Assembly: GCA_963747835.1 (NCBI GenBank) | Contig: CAVVGO010000005.1 | Coordinates: forward strand, 620,001 to 684,000 | Reading direction: 5' to 3' | From: JAJPKK01 sp963747835 | GTDB taxonomy: Bacteria; Pseudomonadota; Alphaproteobacteria; Rhizobiales; Xanthobacteraceae | Length of the DNA: 64,000 bases | Part shown: positions 17,468 through 25,313 of the stretch, in pieces | Position numbering within the stretch: position 1 is the first letter of the stretch | Layout: each line of letters starts with the position of its first letter | Position numbers and translations under genes: made by a program | The notes under the pieces: model-generated | The model's input: the letters and a program-made list of their open reading frames with translations, nothing else | Told to the model about the DNA's origin: nothing | The model's database searches: none

Positions 17468-19871
17468 TTGATTCGAACCCGAGCACTGGCAGTACTAGGG
17501 GTGGCAATCGCCGGCGCGTTTCTCTGGCCTGCAGCAATGCGGTCAGCGGAAAAGGTTGCATCTACGGCGACCGCCAATAACCCGACCTTTGATCAACATT
17601 CAGTTTGGCAAACCTGGAAACTGTATTGCGATACCTGCCATCTTGGTCCGAAGGCAAGGGCCGGCGTAAACCTTGAAGCCTTGGACCTCGCCAATCTCGA
17701 TAACGACGGCGCCGTTTGGGAAAAGGTATTGCGCAAGCTGCGCAATCGCGACGATGCCGCCTCCCGGCGTCGCCGATGGCCCGACGCGGCCACCTACCAG
17801 ACCCTCGTCAGGGCTATCGAGGCTGAACGCGATCGCGTGGCGGACGTGAGGCCCAATCCCGGGACGTCCCACGCTCCATCGCCTCAACCGGGCGGAATAC
17901 GCCAATGCCATTCGCGATTTGCTGGCGCTCGACATTGACGTTGCCGAACTGCTGCCGCCCGACGACAGCGGCTATGGCTTCGACAACATCGGCGACGTGC
18001 TGACGGTATCGCCGGGCTTGCTGGAACGCTATCTTTTGGCCGCCGGCAAGATCAGCCGGCAGGCCGTGGGCGACACCACGATGCCTGCCACCTATCAGAC
18101 CTATGAGATTCCCCACGGGCTCAAGCAGGACGATCGCATGAGCGACGACCTTGCCGCTCGGCTCGCGCGGCGGCACCTCGATCCAGCACCGCTTTCCCGG
18201 TCGACGGCGAATACGAGATTTCGGTGGCCCTGCAACGGGGCAGGGCCGATGACGTGTTGGGTACAGGGCGGGAGCGCAAGCTCGATCTGAGGCTCGACGA
18301 TCAAAGGCTTGAGCTGTTCACCATCGGGTTTGATGCGAAAGCGGCGCAAACCTTCGGTGCCGGGGATGAGCGCGGATTCGCATCTTAAGATCCGCATGCC
18401 GGTGAAGGCAGGTGCGCATACGATTGTTGCGACGTTCCTGAAGGATACCATGGTGCCGGAAGGCATTATCTTTAAGCCTCGTGGTGACGCGATACAGGCC
18501 CATTTCGAAGGTGTGGGCAGCATTTCGATCGCCGGCCCCTACAATGTGCAAGGGCCAGGCGCAACGCCGAGCCGCGAGAAGATTTTCGTCTGCCATCCGA
18601 CGGCGCAGGCCGAGGAGCAGGCTTGCGCGGAAAAGATCATCGCCGGCCTCGCGCACCGCGCCTATCGGCGGCCGTTTGCTGTCGACGATCTGCCGCAACT
18701 CGTCGCCCTCTACAAGCAAGGCGCCGAGACCGGCGGATTCGAGTCGGGCGTGAGATTGGCGTTGCAGAAGATACTGGTGTCGCCCGAGTTCCTTTTCCGC
18801 GTGGAGCTTGATCCGCCGGATGCACCTCCGGGAAGCGTTCATCGCATCAGCGACATCGAACTCGCGTCGCGCCTGTCCTTCTTCTTGTGGAGCAGCATTC
18901 CGGATGACGAACTGCTTGCCGTCGCCGAGCGCGGTGGGCTCAGCGACCCGTCAATGCTGGAGCGCCAAGTCCGGCGCATGCTGGCCGATCCGCGCTCGCA
19001 GTCCCTGGTGAAGAACTTCGCCGGCCAATGGCTGTTCTTGCGCAATATCGCAGGGATACAGCCGGACACGACCGCGTTCCCGAACTTCGACGAGAATTTG
19101 CGCGAGGCAATCGCGAAGGAAACCGAACTGTTGCTCGAAAGCACGATGCGCGAGGATCGCAGCGTCGCCGACCTGCTGAAGACGGACTACACCTTCGTCA
19201 ATCAGCGCCTGGCCGAGCATTACGGGATCAAGGGCATTTACGGCAACGAGTTTCGCCGCATCGCGGTGAATGACCCGAGACGTCAGGGGCTGCTCGGGCA
19301 GGCCAGCATCATGACGGTGACGTCCTATCCCGATCGGACCGCGCCGACCATACGTGGAAAGTGGGTGCTGGAGCAGCTCCTGGGCACGCCGCCGCCGCCG
19401 CCGCCGCCAAATGTTCCGGCGTTGAAGGACGACGCGAGCGTCAAGGTGTTGACCATGCGTCAACGCATGGAAGAGCACAGGGCCAGTCCTCAGTGCGCCG
19501 TTTGCCACCATATGATGGACCCGATCGGCTTTGCGCTGGAGAACTTCGACGGCCTTGGCAGGTGGCGCGACGCCGATGGGGAAGAGGGGACGGGACAGAT
19601 CGATTCCTCCGGGGTTTTGCCAGACGGTACTGCGTTCAACGGAGCGGCGGGTTTGCGCGAAATCCTGGTGAGCAGGCGGGACCTGTTCGTGGAGAACTTC
19701 ATCGAGCGGCTCCTGACCTACGCTCTGGGGCGCGGCGTCGAACAGTACGACCGCCCCGTTATTCGCAAGATCGTGCGCGATGCCGCCTCCGACGACCATC
19801 GGTGGTCGGCCATCATTCTCGGCATCGTCAAGAGCAAGCCATTCCAGATGATTCAAACGAGAGGAGCATAA
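17468..19871 (+). pseudogene. DUF1587/DUF1592/DUF1588/DUF1585 cytochrome-like protein, multiply frameshifted
   Basis: TTG 17468 with GGGAGGGA directly upstream starts a signal peptide (LAVLGVAIAGAFLWPAA). A heme-type CDTCH follows near 17633. From there the protein can only be followed by changing frame near 17750, 17770, 17861, 18148, 18198 and 18362; each fragment has family sequence, such as LHRLNRAEYANAIRDLLAL and then VDGEYEISVALQRG. From 18366 to the stop it is intact for 500 residues, covering DUF1592 (SRLSFFLWSSIPDDELL), DUF1588 (CAVCHHMMDPIGFALENFDG) and DUF1585 (ENFIERLLTYALGRG). Such proteins pair with DUF1552 partners, as here, four bases upstream of the next gene. Role unproven. 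Confidence 0.85.
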
Positions 19872-19874
19872 CCG

Positions 19875-21230
19875 ATGGTGATCACCGGAAAATCCATACA
19901 CCGCCGCGCTTTTTTGCAGGGGACTGGTGCAGCGTTCGCGCTGCCACTGCTTGACGCCATGACACCGGCCTTTGCCGCCGACACGGTGAGGCCGACCCGC
20001 ATGGCGTTCATCGAGGTCCCGAACGGGATCATGAACTTGAACAACGAGTTTGCGCCCAAGGCCGCGGGCGCCTTGAATGAACTGACCCCGATTCTCCAGC
20101 CACTCGCGGATTTCAAGGACCGCATGGTGGTATTGTCCGGGCTCGATAGCCAGCAGGCCGCTGGGCTCAATTTTGAAGTGGCCGGCGATCATCCGCGCGC
20201 TTGCACCGCCTGGCTGACGGGTTCTCACGCGAGAATGACGTCCGGCGCCGACCTGCATGCCGGAACCTCCGTCGACCAGATCGCGGCGAAGGAATTCGGC
20301 AAATACACCCAGCTTGCCTCGCTCGAGGTCGGCCTGGAGTCGGCGGACGTGGTGGGCGCCTGCGAGTCCTCCTATAGCTGCGCCTATTACAATACGATCT
20401 CGTGGCGCAACGACAACACGCCGCTCCCGATGGAAAACCGTCCGCGCGCCATATTCGAGCGTCTGTTCGGCGCCGCCGGCACGACCGATCCGAAGGCCCG
20501 TCTGGTCCTGCGCCAAGAGGACCGCAGCATCCTCGATGCCATCAACCAGGACGTCAAACGGCTGCGCGGAAAGCTTGGCGGACCGGACCGCGGCAAGATC
20601 GACCAGTACCTGGAGGCGGTTCGCGACGTCGAGCGGCGCATCCAGCTGGCGGAGAAGCAGGGCAGCGACCGCGATCTGCCGGCGCTGGCCGGTCCCGCCG
20701 GCGTCCCGCCGGTCTTCTCTGAGTATTATAAGCTGATGACGGACCTCATGGTTCTTGCGTGGCAGACCGACATGACGCGCGTCGCCACCTTCCAGATCGG
20801 CCACGAGATGAGCGGCCGCGCCTATCCCGAAGTCGGATTTGGCGACGCCCATCATTCCGTGACGCATCACCATGGCGATCCCGAGAAGATCGCGAAGACC
20901 ATTCAGATCAACATCTTCCACACCAAGATGCTGGCCTACTATCTCGACAAGCTGCGCGCCACGCCGGACGGTGACGGCTCGATACTGGATCACTCGATGA
21001 TCCTCTACGGCGCGGCGCTGAGCGACGCCAATCTGCACCTCTACACGGATCTGCCGCTCTTGCTGGTCGCCGGCGGTGTTGCCGGGATCAAGGGCGGACG
21101 GCATCTGCGCTATCCCAATCGCACGCCGATGAGCAATCTGCTCCTCACCATGCTGGACAAGGCAAATGTGCCTCATGTCGACCGGCTGGGCGACAGCACG
21201 GGAAGGCTCGATCTGGCACTATCCGTTTGA
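19875..21230 (+). CDS. DUF1552 protein, TAT-exported
   Basis: A 451-residue protein with twin-arginine leader HRRAFLQGTGAAFALPLLD. It shows the family features HPRACTAWLTGSHA near residue 115, ESSYSCAYYNTISW near 165, and a His-rich GDAHHSVTHHHGD near 330 that could bind metal. DUF1552 proteins are regularly encoded next to DUF1592 proteins in planctomycetes and soil proteobacteria, suggesting a secreted pair. Here it starts four bases after the DUF1592 stop, so translation is probably coupled. The gene is intact, although its partner is broken in this sequence. Biochemical role unknown. Confidence 0.88.
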   Translation: MVITGKSIHRRAFLQGTGAAFALPLLDAMTPAFAADTVRPTRMAFIEVPNGIMNLNNEFAPKAAGALNELTPILQPLADFKDRMVVLSGLDSQQAAGLNFEVAGDHPRACTAWLTGSHARMTSGADLHAGTSVDQIAAKEFGKYTQLASLEVGLESADVVGACESSYSCAYYNTISWRNDNTPLPMENRPRAIFERLFGAAGTTDPKARLVLRQEDRSILDAINQDVKRLRGKLGGPDRGKIDQYLEAVRDVERRIQLAEKQGSDRDLPALAGPAGVPPVFSEYYKLMTDLMVLAWQTDMTRVATFQIGHEMSGRAYPEVGFGDAHHSVTHHHGDPEKIAKTIQINIFHTKMLAYYLDKLRATPDGDGSILDHSMILYGAALSDANLHLYTDLPLLLVAGGVAGIKGGRHLRYPNRTPMSNLLLTMLDKANVPHVDRLGDSTGRLDLALSV

Positions 21231-21259
21231 GATGCGGATTCCCGATCACATGAACCACT

Positions 21260-21282
21260 CCCCGCCGCGTTACGCGGCGGGG
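21260..21282. repeat. Perfect 10-bp hairpin between DUF1552 and the ankyrin gene
   Basis: CCCCGCCGCG and CGCGGCGGGG flank a TTA loop. No T tract follows, so it is not a standard terminator; it could protect the upstream mRNA end or attenuate the ankyrin gene. Confidence 0.7.
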
Positions 21283-21351
21283 AACTCGTTACGCGGGCGT
21301 GAGAATGTGATTCGATCATAGCCAACGCCCTCCCCAAGTTGGAGAACGACG

Positions 21352-22848
21352 ATGAGCATCAGGGCAATGTTTCTGGCGGGACTGCTGGGCATGCCGCTCC
21401 TTGCGGGCGCCACGCTTAGCTCGGTCGTGCTTGCCGCCGATACCGGCAAACTCTCGCTGGCGGAAGCCGCGAAGCTTGGGAACCGCGACGCCGTGCGTTC
21501 CCTGTTGAGCGGCCGCGCGAAGGAAGATGTCGCCGGCGCCGAAGGCACGGATGCCCTGATCTGGGCGGCCTCTCGCAACGATGTGGAGATGGCCGACCTT
21601 CTGCTGCGCGCGGGAGCCGACGTGAAGGCGGCCAACGAATACGGCGCAACCGCGCTTTATGCGGCCGCCGGGAAAGCCGATTCGGCAATGGTCGTTAAGC
21701 TGCTGGCGGCGGGCGCCGATCCCAATGTCGGCTTGGATTCGGGCGAAACGCCGCTCATGGAAGCGGCCCGCCAGGGCAATGTCGCGACCGTCAGTGCGTT
21801 GCTGTCCGCCGGCGCCGATCCCAATGTGCAGGAAAAAAATGGCGGCCAAAACGCCTTGATTTGGGCGATATCGGAACGCCACGCTGCGGTTACCGACGAA
21901 CTCGTGCGACACAAGGCCGACGTCAACGCCCGCACGAAAAGCGGATTCACCGCGTTGATGTTTGCCGCCCAGGGCGATGTGGACTCAGCCCGCATTCTGC
22001 TCGCCGCTGGCGCCAATCCGAATGATGTTATGGAGAAATGGGGGCAGACCGCCCTGATTATCGCCAGCACGATGGGCCGCACCGATATCGTTGCGATGCT
22101 ACTCGACAAGGGCGCCAATCCCAACGCCCGGGATGGCAACAGTTTCACCGCTTTGCATGCCGCCGTGCGGGATTCGGATTATGGAACCGACCACGCATCA
22201 CGAGGCAACGCGGCGGCAACCGTCAGGGTGCTTCTCGCGCACGGCGCCGATCCGAATGTCCGCCTCCATCAAGAGAAGCAGACCGTCCGCACCGTTAACG
22301 AGGTTTCCCTGGAAGGCGCTACGCCGCTCGCACTTGCGGCGGAGGTCAACAGTCTCGATGCCGTCAAGGCCTTGGTGGAAGGCGGGGCGGATCCGCGCAT
22401 TGCCACCGAGAAAGGCACGACGCCGCTGACGCTGGCGGCCGGGGCCGGCACCGACGTGCAAAGGGCAAGATCGATCGAGGAACGGGCGACGGCGGTCGAG
22501 ACGGCAAAGTTCCTTGTGGAGCATGGCGCCGACGTGAATGCCGCCGGCCAGTTCGGCTGGACCGCGCTCCACGCGGCCTCGTATCAGGGATTGAATGACG
22601 TCGTTGAATTCCTGGCCACCAAGGGCGCAAAGCTCGACGCCATGGACAGCCTCGGGCAGACGCCGTTGAGCATTTCCCTTTCCGTCCTCACCAAGGATGC
22701 TGGGGCTCGCCGCCTTCAGATTCCGCGCAGGTACCGGCGGGACACCGCCGAGCTTCTGCTGAGGTTAGGCGCCACCCCGCTCAACAAATCCGGGGTCGTG
22801 GTTGTGCTCCAGCGCAATGGGGACTTGGCCACCGGGCTTGGAGAATAG
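21352..22848 (+). CDS. Secreted ankyrin-repeat protein
   Basis: A 498-residue protein with a signal peptide (MFLAGLLGMPLLAGATLSSVVLA) and about ten ankyrin repeats covering most of the mature chain. The repeated core is visible in units such as GADPNVGLDSGETPLMEAAR and GANPNARDGNSFTALHAAV. Ankyrin proteins of this type follow DUF1592/DUF1552 pairs in other soil bacteria, so it is likely the third component of a periplasmic complex; that role is inferred. GGAG precedes ATG 21352. The spacing from DUF1552 is 121 bases and includes a strong hairpin. Confidence 0.88.
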   Translation: MSIRAMFLAGLLGMPLLAGATLSSVVLAADTGKLSLAEAAKLGNRDAVRSLLSGRAKEDVAGAEGTDALIWAASRNDVEMADLLLRAGADVKAANEYGATALYAAAGKADSAMVVKLLAAGADPNVGLDSGETPLMEAARQGNVATVSALLSAGADPNVQEKNGGQNALIWAISERHAAVTDELVRHKADVNARTKSGFTALMFAAQGDVDSARILLAAGANPNDVMEKWGQTALIIASTMGRTDIVAMLLDKGANPNARDGNSFTALHAAVRDSDYGTDHASRGNAAATVRVLLAHGADPNVRLHQEKQTVRTVNEVSLEGATPLALAAEVNSLDAVKALVEGGADPRIATEKGTTPLTLAAGAGTDVQRARSIEERATAVETAKFLVEHGADVNAAGQFGWTALHAASYQGLNDVVEFLATKGAKLDAMDSLGQTPLSISLSVLTKDAGARRLQIPRRYRRDTAELLLRLGATPLNKSGVVVVLQRNGDLATGLGE

Positions 22849-22955
22849 CCCCCTCGGGCGGCCCCCATCATCGCGGCGCCCGCCATTCCCTCGGGCGTCC
22901 GTTCGAAACGCGGGCGTCGCCCCCGGGCGACCGATGAGGCTTGGCAAATCGTCGT

Positions 22956-23441
22956 TCAACCGGAATAGAGAGATCCCAGGTGTGCGGTCAGCCGTCCCGC
23001 GACAACAACGACGCACCACACCAGAAGGGTGGCGGCGACAAACTTGACCCCACGCGAAGAGACGGCCCCGGCTGCCTGCCATGAGGCGGCCTCACGCTTG
23101 ATCGTCGCGTAGAAATACAGCGTCAGAACAACGCCGATAATAACGAGCGAGAATTTCAGCACGAACGCGGTATCAGCGATATATCGTGTCGGCTTCGTCA
23201 TCCACAACGCGAAACCGCTGAGAAATTGCAGCACCAACGCAACCCAGATGACGGGAAACAGCCGCTTAAGCGAGGTGTAGGGAATTGTCTGAAATATCCC
23301 GAGCAGCCGCAGGCTGATGATGAAGATGAAACCGAGAACGAGCGCCGTTCCGAACGCGTGGATTGTCAGCGCGAGCGGCCAACCCCATAACTCGCCTCGG
23401 ACCCAAGCGGAAAACTGCGAACTTTCCAGCGACCCAAGCAC
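22956..23441 (-). CDS. Small integral membrane protein, related to the C-terminal domain of the adjacent gene
   Basis: A 161-residue protein with about four transmembrane helices (LALTIHAFGTALVLGFIFII, LFPVIWVALVLQFLSGFALW, FVLKFSLVIIGVVLTLYFY, FVAATLLVWCVVVVAGRL). Its pattern, including an IHAFG histidine in the first helix and a C-terminal GRLxAxL, recurs in the last third of the protein encoded at 23629-25032. It may be a heme- or quinone-binding membrane protein, but there is no enzymatic motif. I cannot name the family with confidence. Confidence 0.75.
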   Translation of the reverse strand: MLGSLESSQFSAWVRGELWGWPLALTIHAFGTALVLGFIFIISLRLLGIFQTIPYTSLKRLFPVIWVALVLQFLSGFALWMTKPTRYIADTAFVLKFSLVIIGVVLTLYFYATIKREAASWQAAGAVSSRGVKFVAATLLVWCVVVVAGRLTAHLGSLYSG

Positions 23442-23489
23442 TGCTTGACCCTCCCCTTCTGTTAAACCAACGGCTCTGGCCTATCACCT

Positions 23490-23600
23490 GTTCGCTGTCA
23501 TTGCCCGGCTTGACCGGGCGAACCAGTAACCTCCTGCTTCACCATGAGTCTCGAAGCTTGCGGGTTACCGGATTCCCGCTTTCGCGGGAATGACAACGTC
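23490..23600. repeat. Rhizobial-type intergenic palindromic repeat
   Basis: Contains attgcccggcttgaccgggc at one side and attcccgctttcgcgggaat at the other, each a short palindrome, separated by about 50 bases. This is the form of dispersed intergenic palindromic elements in Bradyrhizobium and relatives. It sits between the two membrane-protein genes. A related element is at 61921-62030. Confidence 0.6.
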
Positions 23601-23628
23601 ATCTTTTGTGACCGTTGGCCTTATACGT

Positions 23629-25032
23629 TCAAAGATAAGCCAACAGTCGGCCGCACGCGATCACCCCGGCCCACGCCACAAGCACCCCGGCGGCAACCCA
23701 CTTCGCGGTTCTGGGCGCATCCTCTCCGGCCTTGAGGTTCCACAGCCGGTCGGACACCGAGAAATACAGCACCGCTATTGCGCCGATCGTGATGAAAGCG
23801 ATCTTCGGCGCGAACGTGTAGTCGTTCACCACGTAGCGGTAGCTGTCGGCAAGCATCATAAGCATGCCACTGAAGACATTCATCAGGACGCCCAGAAATC
23901 CCAGCAGGAGCAACCGGTGCACTGCAGCAAACGACACCGATTTCCAGAAGCCCAGCACACGCAGCGCGATGGCGAATACCGCCCCGAATATCAAACAGTA
24001 TCCAAAGAAATGGACGATCTGCCAGGGTATGAACCAGATCATATCGTTCATCAGCAATTCAAGGGCGGTGGATATCCCGGCCTTTGGATCGGTCGGCAGC
24101 GCATCTGTTGCCAAGCGAATCTCCGGGTGGTTGATCTGGCCCCCGCGGTGCCCGGTTTCGGTCATTATGGCCAGGGTAACGACTGCGAATACCAGAACCG
24201 AGGTGAGCGAGAGCTTGGAAAAGCGTCCAAAATACCGATACCGCCACAGCTCGACCCAGGCCGCGGCACCGGTAAATCCCAGCCCAAACAGTGTCCACAA
24301 CGCCATGTCGCGATGGGCGTTGATCACGGCCTTGGATATCTCTGGTATGGCAGGCTGGGTCAAAGCCCACATCGCGGCGGTGCCGGTAACATAGGTCGGG
24401 ACGCCGACGATGCTGCAAATGACAAAAAGGATCAGGCTGCCCCGCTTCATGCCGTCGTTATTCGTAACCAGTGCGATGACAAAAAAGGCGATCGCGAACA
24501 CGAACCCGACCGTCGGGACGTGATTCAAGATCATATGGACATGCGGCCAGACCGGCGAAGTCGAAACGTCCGGTATGGTGACGGTCGATTGCAGTTCGCG
24601 GTGGTTGATTTCCCAGCCGTCCGCCACAATCATCAGGCCCAGCGCGACAACCGCGAGCCCCAGCACCAGACGCACTGCAACATGGGACGCATGCCCGGCA
24701 CGGCCGGATCGCCACAGTTCCATCCAGGAGACGACCCCGGTGATAACGAGCACGCCGAGCGCCGCCGCGCCCCAAACGTAGTGTGTATTCAACATGTCCT
24801 TGGAGATTCTCGGATTCCCGGACAGCGCCGCGATCGAACCCTGGCCGCTCAGATAGGTCGGGACGGTCAGTAGAGCCAACAGGCCAAACAGCAGGAGGCA
24901 TGTCCGCTTGATACCGTTATTGTCCGTGAGGAGTCCGGCGATGTAAAAGCCGAGCACGAACACCAGCCCAAACGACGGGAAAACGCCTACGAGTATGTGC
25001 AAATGCGGCCAAGACTGCGGAACGAGATGCAT
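23629..25032 (-). CDS. Large polytopic membrane protein built of a tandem duplication plus a third domain
   Basis: A 467-residue protein with about 12 hydrophobic segments. The first domain begins PHLHILVGVFPSFGLVFVLG and the second, near residue 165, begins PHVHMILNHVPTVGFVFAIA. Each continues into a matching NNxGxKRxxL...VPTY block, so the two are an internal duplication. The third domain, from about residue 330, resembles the neighbouring 161-residue protein. Paired histidines in the helices suggest heme or metal binding. It is divergent from the NosR-like gene with 281 bases between them, so an electron-transfer partnership is possible but unproven. Confidence 0.75.
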   Translation of the reverse strand: MHLVPQSWPHLHILVGVFPSFGLVFVLGFYIAGLLTDNNGIKRTCLLLFGLLALLTVPTYLSGQGSIAALSGNPRISKDMLNTHYVWGAAALGVLVITGVVSWMELWRSGRAGHASHVAVRLVLGLAVVALGLMIVADGWEINHRELQSTVTIPDVSTSPVWPHVHMILNHVPTVGFVFAIAFFVIALVTNNDGMKRGSLILFVICSIVGVPTYVTGTAAMWALTQPAIPEISKAVINAHRDMALWTLFGLGFTGAAAWVELWRYRYFGRFSKLSLTSVLVFAVVTLAIMTETGHRGGQINHPEIRLATDALPTDPKAGISTALELLMNDMIWFIPWQIVHFFGYCLIFGAVFAIALRVLGFWKSVSFAAVHRLLLLGFLGVLMNVFSGMLMMLADSYRYVVNDYTFAPKIAFITIGAIAVLYFSVSDRLWNLKAGEDAPRTAKWVAAGVLVAWAGVIACGRLLAYL

Positions 25033-25313
25033 ATAAGTCCTCCCCCACCGCGAATTGGCTCTCGCGGGTGTGTTTTTTCAGGCTGGTTTTAGGTAGTTCC
25101 GCTCGCCCCCTCCCGGCCTTTTTTTGGCCACCCAGCCGTTTGCCGGCCGGGTTTCGCAAGCTCGGAATCATGATCTCGGTTCCGAGGAATCCCTTGCCGC
25201 GACTTTAACCCGGGAATTCAGGCAAAACCAGTTGCGAAAAGACTTTTGTCTCTTTCCGCGTCCTTGCTCTGACAAATATTTCCTGATTTGCTGACACCGT
25301 CGCAATCACCAGC

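Noticed and set aside
18951..21176. A 741-codon open frame on the minus strand opposite the DUF1592 and DUF1552 genes.
   Set aside because: It is an antisense shadow caused by high GC; the plus strand carries clear family motifs and ribosome sites, and the antisense protein has no plausible domain.
23590..24873. A 427-codon plus-strand frame opposite the polytopic membrane protein.
   Set aside because: Highly charged His/Gln-rich translation typical of the complement of a hydrophobic coding strand.
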